The translations under genes and the position numbers were made by a program. This document shows, piece after piece, positions 15,587 through 24,045 of a DNA stretch of 26,503 nucleotides. How positions within the stretch are numbered: position 1 is the stretch's first letter; every line of letters starts with the position of its first letter. The notes under the pieces are model-generated. The model was given only the letters and a program-made list of their open reading frames with translations, had not been told where the DNA came from and ran no database searches. The stretch is from CAMLHU01 sp049680185 (GTDB lineage Bacteria; Gemmatimonadota; Gemmatimonadetes; Gemmatimonadales; GWC2-71-9), in contig JBAUHI010000039.1 in NCBI GenBank assembly GCA_049680185.1, forward strand, positions 1 to 26,503, in the 5' to 3' direction.

Positions 15587-17119
15587 CCGGTGCCCCGACC
15601 GGTACCGCGAGTGCCGTATGCCGTACGAGAAGTAGATGCTGAGTCCGATGATGAGCCAGATCACGAAGCGGATCCAGGTGATCGTCGGCAGTTGGAACAT
15701 CAAATACAGACACGCCAGGATCGAGATGATCGGCGTCACCGGCACCCACGGGGCCCGGAAGGGGCGCACCCGCTCCGGCTCGGTGCGCCGGAGTACGATC
15801 ACGCCCACCGACACCAAGATGAACGCGAAGAGGGTCCCGATGTTGGTGAGGTCCACGACCTCGGCGATGTTGGCGAACGCCGCGAACACCGCGACGAAGA
15901 TGCCGGTGAGGATGGTGCCGATCCACGGGGTCTTGAAGCGCGGGTGGACCTTGCTGAGGAAAGGCGGCAACAGCCCGTCCCGCGCCATCGACATGAAGAT
16001 CCTGGGCTGACCCAGCTGGAAGACGAGCAGCACGCTGGTCATCGCGATGACGGCACCGAGCGACACGATGAGCCGGGACACATCGAGGAGATGGGGCGAA
16101 CCATCGGCCAGCGCCAGCGCAGTGATCATCGGCTCCGGCGTCCCCAGCTTCTGCCAGGGCGCCATCCCGGTCATCACCAGCGCCAGCACGATGTACAGCA
16201 CCGTGCACACTATCAGGCTCATGATGATCCCGAAGGGCATGTCCTTGGCGGGGTCCTTGGCCTCCTCGGCGGCCGTCGAGGTCGCGTCGAACCCGATGTA
16301 GCTGAAAAAGACGATCGCCGCACCGGCGCTGATGCCGGCAAAGCCGTTGGGGGCGAATCCGCCGGTAGCCGGGTTGTTCCAGTTGATCGGCTTGATGAGC
16401 GTGGCGCCGACGGCACAGAAGAACAGGATGATCCCGATCTTGAGCACGACCATCGCCGTGTTGGAATCCGCCGATTCCTTGATGCCGATGACCAGGATCA
16501 CGGTGATGAGCGCCACCACGAGGAACGCCGGCAGGTTGAAGATGATCGGCACGCCGAGGAGGTGCGGCGCGGACGCGACGGCGGAGGCAAGGTATTGCAT
16601 CGCCGGGTCGGTGACGCCGGCGGCGACCTGGCGCGCAGCATCGAAGGCCGAGCGATAGTCGGTGGAGAGCCACGCGGGGACCGCGACGCCGAAGTGGCTC
16701 ATCAGTTCGCGGAAGTACCCGGCCCAGCCGATGGCCACACCGATGTTCCCGACCGCATACTCGATGATCAGGTCCCAACCGATGATCCACGCGATGAGCT
16801 CGCCGAGGGAGGCGTAGGCGTAGGTGTAGGCGGACCCCGAGATCGGCACCATTGCAGCGAATTCGGCGTAGCAGAGCGCCGCGAAGCCGCAGGTGAGCGC
16901 CGTGAGGATGAAGGAGAGGACGATGGCGGGTCCGGCGCCTGGGCGGAGCGAGTCGCCCACGATGGCGGTGCCGGTGGTGGCAAAGATGCCGGCGCCGATG
17001 GTCGCGCCGACGCCCAATGCCGTGAGATGCCATTTGTTGAGGGAGCGCTTGAGGCCGCCGCGCTCGGCGATGTCGTTCTCGCAATCGGCGAGCGACTTGC
17101 GGGCGAACAGTTGGGACAC
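15581..17119 (-). CDS. APC-superfamily amino acid permease (cationic amino acid transporter type)
   Basis: This 512-residue inner-membrane protein has about 12-14 membrane segments. The N-terminus carries the CAT/YfnA-type hallmark: a cytoplasmic stretch ending LNKWHLTALGVGATIGAGIF, with the GAGIF substrate loop, then CYAEFAAMVPISGSAYTYAY. FFSYIGFDATSTAAEEAKDP is another strong family signature. The GTG start at 17119 has CGGAGAT seven bases upstream. The gene follows TonB-C by 37 bases, so it may be co-transcribed with the Ton genes, but no functional link is evident. Substrate (often Arg/Lys or broad neutral amino acids in this branch) cannot be read from sequence. The 3' end runs into a heptamer repeat. 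Confidence 0.92.
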   Translation of the reverse strand: MSQLFARKSLADCENDIAERGGLKRSLNKWHLTALGVGATIGAGIFATTGTAIVGDSLRPGAGPAIVLSFILTALTCGFAALCYAEFAAMVPISGSAYTYAYASLGELIAWIIGWDLIIEYAVGNIGVAIGWAGYFRELMSHFGVAVPAWLSTDYRSAFDAARQVAAGVTDPAMQYLASAVASAPHLLGVPIIFNLPAFLVVALITVILVIGIKESADSNTAMVVLKIGIILFFCAVGATLIKPINWNNPATGGFAPNGFAGISAGAAIVFFSYIGFDATSTAAEEAKDPAKDMPFGIIMSLIVCTVLYIVLALVMTGMAPWQKLGTPEPMITALALADGSPHLLDVSRLIVSLGAVIAMTSVLLVFQLGQPRIFMSMARDGLLPPFLSKVHPRFKTPWIGTILTGIFVAVFAAFANIAEVVDLTNIGTLFAFILVSVGVIVLRRTEPERVRPFRAPWVPVTPIISILACLYLMFQLPTITWIRFVIWLIIGLSIYFSYGIRHSRYRSGHRE

Positions 17120-17156
17120 GCGATCTCCGTTGAATGGACCAGCGGGGCTCTGCTGC

Positions 17157-17969
17157 CTACTTGTTCCCCAGCGTGATGATGTTGTCGAAGGTCACGGCCA
17201 CGGCTCGACCGAGACTGTCGCGGGCGGGCCGGAACTGGTAGGCGAGCATCGCCTGCTCGAAGGCACGCCGGAAATCGGAGTCCTCGATCCGCGGGCTCTC
17301 GGACACCCGGGCCACGTCGCCCGACTGGGTCACCCAGAAAGTCACCCTGAGCGCCTTGCCCTTCAGTGCCTTCGGGACCTTGGCGTTGGGCGGAAGGATC
17401 AGTTGTCGCGGGTCCGGCGGCGTACCACGGCCACCACGGCCGCCCTTCCCGGGCCCAGTATCAGATCCGGAACCACTCCCGCTCCCTGGCCCTTCACTAC
17501 CACCGCTGCCGCCGCCCTGCCCCGGTCCGGTGGTCTGTCCCTGTCCTGGTGCAACGACACCTTTCGATGAAGACACGACGCTGTCGACAGGCGCAGTGAA
17601 AGCCGTGGCGGCGGGAGTCTCTTGCACCGGGGGTGACGGGACCGGCGTCGGGACTGGCGTCGGTGCGCTCGGAGGTGGTGCGTTGGGCGCAGGAACCGAA
17701 ATATAGGCGGCGGCCTCGGTCTCGCCACCGCGCCCGCCTCCGCCGCCTCCACCCGTCAGCGCCGAGATCAACCCTGCGCGCACGTCGGCGTTGAGGAACG
17801 CCCACGGTGCAATGACCAGGATGATGATCACGACGTGGAGGAGGATGGCGAGTGCCACCGTGAGCGGCGAACGCGTCGAGCGGTGCTGCAAGGCAAGGAG
17901 CGGGACGGCGCGTGGGCCCACCGGTGGCCTCGGTGTGGGAGGATCTGGCTCCCGGGGAGACGTCGTCAT
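17157..17969 (-). CDS. TonB-family protein with Gly/Ser-rich linker (TonB-C)
   Basis: This 270-residue protein has a Pro-rich cytoplasmic tail, one membrane helix (about residues 35-60, containing ILLHVVIIILVI, with a His in the helix as in TonB), a long linker and a C-terminal TonB-like domain. The C-terminal part reads LRVTFWVTQSGDVARV and ends RPARDSLGRAVAVTF, matching the TonB fold without the usual YP start. The linker is Pro-rich at first (APTPVPTPVPSPP) and then almost pure Gly/Ser (about 150-185), unusual for TonB. The ATG at 17969 is only one base from GGAGGG, so the start is somewhat uncertain. It lies 40 bases after ExbD3, consistent with one energised Ton/Tol-type complex. Confidence 0.8.
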   Translation of the reverse strand: MTTSPREPDPPTPRPPVGPRAVPLLALQHRSTRSPLTVALAILLHVVIIILVIAPWAFLNADVRAGLISALTGGGGGGGRGGETEAAAYISVPAPNAPPPSAPTPVPTPVPSPPVQETPAATAFTAPVDSVVSSSKGVVAPGQGQTTGPGQGGGSGGSEGPGSGSGSGSDTGPGKGGRGGRGTPPDPRQLILPPNAKVPKALKGKALRVTFWVTQSGDVARVSESPRIEDSDFRRAFEQAMLAYQFRPARDSLGRAVAVTFDNIITLGNK

Positions 17970-18009
17970 CCCTCCGAAGCTACACCGACCTGCTCCACCG
18001 CGAGCACGC

Positions 18010-18417
18010 TCACGATCCCGTGGGGACCAGTGCCGTGACACTGACCTCCGTCGATCGCGCCACACGCAACGCGGCGCCCACCTGCTCGGGCGACAGATCG
18101 CCCGCAGCGCGCACGAAGAGCACCTTGGTGGCACGGCGGGCGTAGATCGCCTGCAACTGGGGCTCCAATCGGGCCTTCGGGACCGGCTGGCCGTTGATGA
18201 GGAAGCCGGCAACCGTGATGTCAAGCACCACCGGATTGTCGATCGAGATGGACTCCGGCGTCGCGGCGACCGGCGCGGCACGGGTCGTGAGTCGTTGGCG
18301 CACGAAGGCCTGGGCCAGGAGGGAGAGCAGCAGGAGTAGGAGGAGCACGTCGATCATCGGCGCGACATCGAGAGTTTTCTCGACTGGGCCGGCGGGATGC
18401 CGGATCGGAAGCGCCAT
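18010..18417 (-). CDS. ExbD/TolR-family biopolymer transport protein (ExbD3)
   Basis: The 135-residue protein has the ExbD plan: a short cytoplasmic N-terminus, one membrane helix (about 20-40) and a periplasmic domain. The proton-relay aspartate is kept in VAPMIDVLLLLLLLSLLAQ. The helix is unusually Leu-rich and lacks the VLLIIFMV wording of the other two copies, and the periplasmic domain is divergent, so this is the most derived of the three. GGAGGTGG lies just before the ATG at 18417. A 71-base gap separates it from ExbD2. It should work with ExbB in the inner membrane to energise a TonB partner. Confidence 0.88.
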   Translation of the reverse strand: MALPIRHPAGPVEKTLDVAPMIDVLLLLLLLSLLAQAFVRQRLTTRAAPVAATPESISIDNPVVLDITVAGFLINGQPVPKARLEPQLQAIYARRATKVLFVRAAGDLSPEQVGAALRVARSTEVSVTALVPTGS

Positions 18418-18488
18418 CGGCCACCTCCGGAATGGAATGCGGCCGGCCGCCGCGATGGATGCCGCGACGACCGGCCGACTTGCCGACG

Positions 18489-18914
18489 TTACGGGGTGGC
18501 GGCGGAGACCGTCGCGGCCGGCGTGAAGCCGACGATCTCGACGCCCGAACTGAGCGCGATATCCATCGCCTCGATCACATCCTGGTACTCGCGGTTGAGC
18601 CCCGGCTTGAAGAACATCAGCTTTTGCGGTCGCGGGTCGAAGATCGAATGGATCTGGGCCGCCAACTGCTCCTTCGGCACCAGCTGCCCGTTGATGGCGT
18701 AGCTCCCGTCGTCCCGGAGTTCCATCACGATCTGGTCGGGGGTCGTATGGCTGGTGGCCGGCGTATTTGGTGGCGGCACCTGGACGTTCAGGGTCACCCG
18801 CGACATCGCCTGCACCACCATGAAGATGATGAGGAGCACCAGCAGCACGTCGATCATCGGGGTGACGTTCGGCTCCGATTGGACGCCGCCGCCCCCGCCC
18901 ACGCTCATCGACAT
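18489..18914 (-). CDS. ExbD/TolR-family biopolymer transport protein (ExbD2)
   Basis: This 141-residue copy has a Gly-rich N-terminal tail (VGGGGGVQSEP), then NVTPMIDVLLVLLIIFMVVQ with the conserved proton-relay Asp, and a periplasmic ExbD domain containing DGSYAINGQLVPKEQL. It starts one base after the ExbD1 stop (TGACATG), with GGGAGGAAAG upstream, so the two are tightly coupled. A second in-frame ATG two codons in (18908) is possible. It probably assembles with ExbB, perhaps as an alternative or mixed partner of ExbD1. Confidence 0.92.
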   Translation of the reverse strand: MSMSVGGGGGVQSEPNVTPMIDVLLVLLIIFMVVQAMSRVTLNVQVPPPNTPATSHTTPDQIVMELRDDGSYAINGQLVPKEQLAAQIHSIFDPRPQKLMFFKPGLNREYQDVIEAMDIALSSGVEIVGFTPAATVSAATP

Positions 18915-18915
18915 G

Positions 18916-19345
<430 letters not shown>

Positions 19346-19365
<20 letters not shown>

Positions 19366-20101
19366 TGCCGGTCACCGCCTTCTGGGTCTGGAACTCCTTG
19401 GTGAAGATCGAGCGCCCGAACTCGCTCCCCACACTCTTGATGAGGTAGTCGATGAGCTCCTTGGAACTCACCGTCATCTCCACCGTGAGGTTCTCGACCT
19501 TGGTCGCGAAGTAGTTGTAGAGCCACACCGCCGGGATCGCGACGATGAGCCCGAAGGCGGTCGTGATGAGCGCCTCGGCGATGCCAGCCATCATCCCGCT
19601 GAGTCCGCCACCCGCCCCAGCCCCGCCGGCGGCCATCGCGGAGAAGGAGTTGACGATGCCCATCGTGGTCCCGAGGAGCCCGACGAACGGTGCCGTGGCG
19701 CCGACGGTGCCGAGGATGCCGAGTCCGCGCTTGAAGTCGGAGAGGACGATCAGCATCTGGCGCTCGACCGCGCGCTCGGCCGAGTTGATGTCGGCCGCGG
19801 TGATCGTGGCCTTGTCGGAGAGGAGCGGCTTCACCTCGCCCAGCGCGTCGCCCAGCACCCGGGCGATATGGCTCACCTTGTTCTTCTCGGCCAGGCGGAT
19901 GGCAGTCTCGAGCTGCTCCTCCTGGATGGCCCGGGAGAACTCGGGGGCGAACTTGCGGGTGGCACGCTGGCTCTTGCGCACCAGCATCCACTTGTTGAAC
20001 GCCACGGTCAGCGAAAAGACCGACATCGCGAAGAGCGTGAAGACGATGAACTTCGCGAACATGCCCATCGAATGCCACAGGCTCATCAGGTCAACATTCA
20101 T
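19346..20101 (-). CDS. exbB: MotA/TolQ/ExbB proton channel family protein
   Basis: ExbB forms the pentameric proton channel that, with ExbD, energises TonB. The 251-residue protein has three membrane segments: one near the N-terminus (FIVFTLFAMSVFSLTVAF) and two in the C-terminal half (GTVGATAPFVGLLGTTMGIV and ALITTAFGLIVAIPAVWLY), as in ExbB. A Gly/Ala-rich loop lies between the last two (AAGGAGAGGGLSG). The ATG at 20101 has AAGGAG about 10 bases upstream; that site is inside the small palindrome CTCCTAAGGAG. It is the only ExbB in the window and serves three ExbD and three TonB-like proteins, if they all assemble with it. Confidence 0.94.
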
Positions 20102-20172
20102 GGGACACCAATCTCCTTAGGAGTTGAACGGGGCACGGGGCGCGGGCCCCGGTCGGACGAGATCGTTGGGGT

Positions 20173-20868
20173 CTACTGGTTCGGGTTGAACTTGACCGAT
20201 TGCTGCACCAGCACACGCACCGCCTGGCCGTGCAGCTTGCCCGGGCGGAAAACCGTCTTCATCACCGCTTCCCGGGCCGGCGCCTCGAACGCCGGGTGGG
20301 TCGACTTGAGCACCCGGAACGAGCCTTGCTCCGGATGGCCGGTCGAATCGACGATGAACTGGACGTCGACGCTCCCGGCGATCCCTGCGCTCTGCAACGC
20401 TGGCGGATAGCGGACCGTGCCGCTCGCCAGCACCGACGGCGGATCGTCGAGTTGCGCTTCGAGGTAGGTCTGGCCCACCGGGCCGGTCCCGCCCACGACG
20501 CCGGTCGCAATGCCACCCTCGACACCCTTGCCGGTGAAGTCACGGGCATCGAAGTGCTGGTTCAGGTTGACCGGCGGGATCGTCTGCGGGATCGCCTCCG
20601 GCGGCAGGACGGTCTGGAATCCCTGCGGCGGCGGATTGGCAGCCACCACGACATCCGGCGGCGGCTTGTCCGGCGGTGGCGGCGGCGGCTTCGGCGGCTC
20701 GACGAACAACAGCGTCGTGTCCGACATCGCCTTCTTCACCGTCTCGGCCGCGCCGGCGGTGACCTTCACCGCGGCGACGATGGCGACGATATGGAAGACG
20801 ACCGACATCAGCGCCTGGATCGGCGACTTCTGCCGCTTCCGCTTCGACTCGATCAGGTTGTCGAACAC
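20173..20868 (-). CDS. tonB: Energy transducer TonB (TonB-A)
   Basis: This 231-residue TonB has a basic cytoplasmic start (FDNLIESKRKRQKS), a membrane helix with the Ser-x3-His arrangement required in TonB (SVVFH), a Pro-rich periplasmic stretch (EPPKPPPPPPDKPPPD) and a canonical C-terminal domain (VRYPPALQSAGIAGSVDVQF ... AVMKTVFRPGKLHGQAV). The GTG at 20868 follows GGAGG by five bases and is much better than the upstream in-frame positions. It lies 71 bases upstream of exbB, giving the common order tonB-exbB-exbD. It would transmit proton-motive force to outer-membrane TonB-dependent receptors, none of which is in this window. Confidence 0.92.
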   Translation of the reverse strand: MFDNLIESKRKRQKSPIQALMSVVFHIVAIVAAVKVTAGAAETVKKAMSDTTLLFVEPPKPPPPPPDKPPPDVVVAANPPPQGFQTVLPPEAIPQTIPPVNLNQHFDARDFTGKGVEGGIATGVVGGTGPVGQTYLEAQLDDPPSVLASGTVRYPPALQSAGIAGSVDVQFIVDSTGHPEQGSFRVLKSTHPAFEAPAREAVMKTVFRPGKLHGQAVRVLVQQSVKFNPNQ

Positions 20869-20987
20869 CGATCCTCCGGTGGTGGATTGGGCTGTGCAGG
20901 GTGAATGGTACCCTTCCAGCCTTACCAACGTCTGGGGCAAAGATTACAAGACGGTAACAAGTCGATGATGGTACGGGGTGCGTGGAC

Positions 20988-21045
20988 TGCTACCAGCTAT
21001 CGGCTACCAGCTACCAGCTATCAGCTATCAGCTATCAGTCCCGAA
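20988..21045. repeat. GCTATCA/GCTACCA heptamer run
   Basis: A short tandem run (GCTACCA, GCTATCG, then GCTATCA three times) lies between TonB-B and TonB-A. It uses the same unit as the 341-567 block about 20 kb away. Only one orientation is present here, so no long hairpin is expected. The remaining bases to the TonB-A start (20869-20987) show no confident promoter. Confidence 0.85.
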
Positions 21046-21067
21046 GATCCACCGGTGCCAAGCCATC

Positions 21068-21688
21068 TCAATAGACGCTGAACTGGATCAGCTGTCGCAC
21101 TCGGGTGCGTACTGCAACGCCACGGGATCGGCCGGGACTGAATCGCTCGCCGCGGACCGATTCCACGGCGGAGGCCGAGAACGCAGGATCGGTGGCGGAC
21201 TCGACCACGACCGATCCTGACTCTACCCGTCCCGCGGCGTCGACCACGAACTCCACCGTGACCGATCCGCGGATCCCCGCTCGCCGAAGCGCCTCCGGAT
21301 ATCGCGGCTCGCTCGCGGCGACCATCCGTGGCGGAACATCGGGCTCCGCAACTGGGGCTACTCCAGGATCCCGGCCCTCGGCACCGCCATGGACACAGGC
21401 CGAATCACAGGCCGGGATCAGCGTCCGTGGATCGACGCCCGGTGTCGATCCAACTGGCGGGGTGGGGATGAGAGGAACATCCACCGGTCCGAACGGAACC
21501 TTCGGCGCGACCGGCCCCGACGCCCCGTCCGACGACCCCCGGGCCCCACCAGGGACCGGATAGCGAAGGTCGATCACCGGATCCCTCACCGGCCCGCCAC
21601 CGACCACGGCACTGGGCCGACCCGCGAACACGCCGATCACCACCAGGCAATGCACGGTCACCGAGACCACACCGCCGCGCGAGACCAT
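21068..21688 (-). CDS. TonB-family energy transducer (TonB-B)
   Basis: This 206-residue protein has a short N-terminus, one membrane helix with the Ser-x3-His motif (SVTVH), a periplasmic linker less Pro-rich than usual, and a canonical TonB C-terminal domain (EPRYPEALRRAGIRGSVTVE ... RGERFSPGRSRGVAVRT). The linker contains a Cys pair, ACDSAC, not typical of TonB. The ATG at 21688 is five bases after GGAGG; the GTG one codon earlier is less well spaced. It lies upstream of TonB-A on the same strand with a heptamer repeat between, so it may have its own transcript. Confidence 0.85.
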   Translation of the reverse strand: MVSRGGVVSVTVHCLVVIGVFAGRPSAVVGGGPVRDPVIDLRYPVPGGARGSSDGASGPVAPKVPFGPVDVPLIPTPPVGSTPGVDPRTLIPACDSACVHGGAEGRDPGVAPVAEPDVPPRMVAASEPRYPEALRRAGIRGSVTVEFVVDAAGRVESGSVVVESATDPAFSASAVESVRGERFSPGRSRGVAVRTRVRQLIQFSVY

Positions 21689-21783
21689 CACGACCTCCAG
21701 TGAGGGTGATGGTCCACGCTATCAGCCGGGTCTTACGCGCACCGATCCGTTGGATGACAACAGCGTGACGATGCGGTGCCGAC

Positions 21784-23253
21784 TCACACCTCCACCGGTG
21801 CCGGGATCTCCTTCAGCGGCGCGCCGTCCTTCGGAAGCGTGACCGTGAAGACGGTCCCCCGCCCCGGGCGGCTCTGGACGGCGATGTTGCCGCCGTGCGC
21901 CTCCGCGATCCACTTGGTGATCGCGAGACCGAGCCCGGCGCCGGCGCGTTCACCGGTGCGGGACCGGGCGACGTCGGCACGCCAGAACCGGTCGAAGATG
22001 TGCGGCAGGTCGCCAGGCGCGATGCCGATGCCGTTGTCGCGCACCACCAGCGTCACGTGGCGTCCGGCCTCGGTGAGCGCCAGATCGACCCGCCCGCCGT
22101 TCGGAGTGTACTTGACCGCATTGGTGGCGAGGTTCATCAACATCTGCCGGATGCGGGCCCGGTCGACCGGCACGATGACCGGGGTCATCGGCGCCTTGCT
22201 CGCCACCTTGATCCCCGCCTGGTCGCCGAGGAGTCCGGCGGTCTCGACGACATCGGCCAGCACGTCGCGCAGGTCACAGGGCTCGACCGCGAGCGTCACC
22301 GCCCCTTCATCAGCGCGGGCCAGCGTGAGCAGGTGTTCCACCAGCTCGCTCATCGCGTTGATCTGGTTGAGCGTCTCGTCCAGTGCCTCGATGCTCTCCG
22401 GCGGGGCGCCCGGATGGGTGAGTGCGCGCTCGACACCGGCCCGGAGCACCTGGAGCGGCGTCTTCAACTCGTGGCTCGCGTCGGCGGTGAACCGCCGGAG
22501 CGAGGAGAAGCTGTGCTCCAGCCGTGAGAGCATCTCGTTGACCTTGGTGGCAAGCCGGGCCAGTTCGTCGCCGGTGGGAGGCACCGCCACCCGTCGATGC
22601 AGGCTCCGGCCATCGGTCACCGCCTGGATCTCGTCCAGCATCGGGCCCAGCGGCGCCACCGCGCGCCCCGCCAGCCACCAGCCGAGGCCCCAGGCGAGCA
22701 ACAACACCAATGGCGTCAGGATGAGCATCGACCGGAGCAAGTCGGCCGGCCCATACGCCACGACTTCGCTCGGTGCGGCGACCAGCACCGCGGCCACCTC
22801 CGGTCCGGCGTCGTTGATGGGTGCCACCCGGTAGCGAAGGGCGGGCGCCCCCGGCAGCGACAGGCTGCCGCTCGCATCAGCGCCGGGGAGCGGCTCCAGC
22901 GGCGCCTGCAGCTGCTGCAACGCGTCGTAGCTCAGGGTACGCGCCCCTTCGGACATGAAGAGGATGCGCCCTTTCGGGTTGACCACCAGCATGTAGTCCT
23001 GGACCGGCTCGAAATAGATGCCGACCTGCTGCACCAGCGACGGGACCGAATCGGTGGTCACTACCCGCCCCAGCACCCGGTGCGATTCGCTCAGCCAGCG
23101 CCGCGCGAATCCGACCTCCTTGGTGACCTGGGCGTCGACCTCGGCCGCCGCCGACTGCTTCCGGTCGACATAGAGGGCCGCGCCCATCGCCGCGAGGGCA
23201 AGGCCGAGGGCGAGCATGAACCAGACGGTGAGGGTGCCGCGGATCGTGGTCAT
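21784..23253 (-). CDS. Membrane sensor histidine kinase with HAMP domain
   Basis: The 489-residue kinase has an N-terminal membrane helix (VWFMLALGLALAAMGAALYV), a periplasmic sensing region of about 150 residues, a second helix (LILTPLVLLLAWGLGWWLAG), a HAMP linker, the H-box TADASHELKTPLQ, an N-box (NLATNAVKYTPNGG), DNGIGIAPGD and GAGLGLAITKWIAEAHGG. This is the class that partners OmpR-type regulators, and the OmpR-type regulator is encoded just upstream. I start at ATG 23253 because the helix follows immediately; the ATG at 23292 adds 13 Arg-rich residues that look non-coding. Neither has a clear ribosome binding site. The ligand is not predictable. Confidence 0.92.
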   Translation of the reverse strand: MTTIRGTLTVWFMLALGLALAAMGAALYVDRKQSAAAEVDAQVTKEVGFARRWLSESHRVLGRVVTTDSVPSLVQQVGIYFEPVQDYMLVVNPKGRILFMSEGARTLSYDALQQLQAPLEPLPGADASGSLSLPGAPALRYRVAPINDAGPEVAAVLVAAPSEVVAYGPADLLRSMLILTPLVLLLAWGLGWWLAGRAVAPLGPMLDEIQAVTDGRSLHRRVAVPPTGDELARLATKVNEMLSRLEHSFSSLRRFTADASHELKTPLQVLRAGVERALTHPGAPPESIEALDETLNQINAMSELVEHLLTLARADEGAVTLAVEPCDLRDVLADVVETAGLLGDQAGIKVASKAPMTPVIVPVDRARIRQMLMNLATNAVKYTPNGGRVDLALTEAGRHVTLVVRDNGIGIAPGDLPHIFDRFWRADVARSRTGERAGAGLGLAITKWIAEAHGGNIAVQSRPGRGTVFTVTLPKDGAPLKEIPAPVEV

Positions 23254-23376
23254 CGCGTGGGTCCGGGCGCGACCCGCGAGGGGTCGGGCCATTCAGGGTC
23301 GGGATGGAAAGGAAGGGAGGAAGTCTATCGCGATATCAGGATCGCACAACTGGGGACGCCCCAGACGGGGGCGGCC

Positions 23377-24045
23377 CTACACCCGCACCACGTACCCCAC
23401 CCCGCGCACCGTGTGGATCAGGCGTCGGTCGTGGCCGCTGTCGACCTTCTTCCGCAGCCGGTTGATGACCACGTCGACGATGTTGGTCCCCGGGTCGAAA
23501 TGAAAGTCCCAGGCGTACTCGGTGATGAGCGTCCGCGACATGACCCGTCCCGCGTGGCGCATCAAGTATTCCAGCACCAGGTACTCCTTCGGCGTCAACT
23601 CCACCTGCGCCGTCCCGCGGCGCACCTCCCGGGTACCGGTATCGAGCGACAGGTCCGCGACGGTGAGCACCGGAGGGGCCACCTGCTTGGGCCGGCGGCT
23701 TACCGCCTCGACCCGGGCCAGGAGCTCCTCGAAGGCGAACGGTTTGGTCACATAATCATCGGCGCCGGCCCGGAGCGCCTGGACCTTGAACTCGACGGAA
23801 TCCTGCGCGGTGAGGACCAGGATCGGCACCGTGACGCCGCGGTCGCGCAGGTTCCGGAGGATCTCGAGGCCCGTCATCCCGGGGAGACGGAGGTCGAGTA
23901 CCACGAGGTCGTGCTGTCCCGTCGACGCGGCCTTGAGCCCCTCGACGCCATCCGCCACCAATTCGACCTGGTAGCGTTGCTCCTCGAGGCCACGACGCAC
24001 GTATTGCCCGACGGTGCGGTCGTCCTCGACGACGAGGATCTTCAC
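23377..24045 (-). CDS. OmpR/PhoB-family response regulator
   Basis: This 222-residue DNA-binding regulator has a receiver domain (acidic pair Asp8/Asp9, phospho-acceptor Asp51 in VLDLRLPG, Lys in YVTKPFAF) and a winged-helix C-terminal domain (LTPKEYLVLEYL, VVINRLRKKVD, IHTVRGVGYVVR). The wording is close to the CusR/CzcR-like branch, but that does not fix the signal. The GTG start at 24045 overlaps the upstream kinase stop by GTGA, so they are translated together. A second kinase of the matching class follows 123 bases downstream, giving two candidate phosphate donors. Confidence 0.95.
   Translation of the reverse strand: MKILVVEDDRTVGQYVRRGLEEQRYQVELVADGVEGLKAASTGQHDLVVLDLRLPGMTGLEILRNLRDRGVTVPILVLTAQDSVEFKVQALRAGADDYVTKPFAFEELLARVEAVSRRPKQVAPPVLTVADLSLDTGTREVRRGTAQVELTPKEYLVLEYLMRHAGRVMSRTLITEYAWDFHFDPGTNIVDVVINRLRKKVDSGHDRRLIHTVRGVGYVVRV

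Noticed and set aside
20107..20120. Palindrome around the exbB ribosome binding site as a regulatory hairpin
   Set aside because: CTCCTAAGGAG gives only a four-pair stem with a three-base loop; too weak to claim.
21692..21783. Promoter for tonB-B (TTGTCA with CGTAAG at 17 bases)
   Set aside because: The -10 match is poor and no other sign supports it; the gap otherwise shows nothing recognisable.
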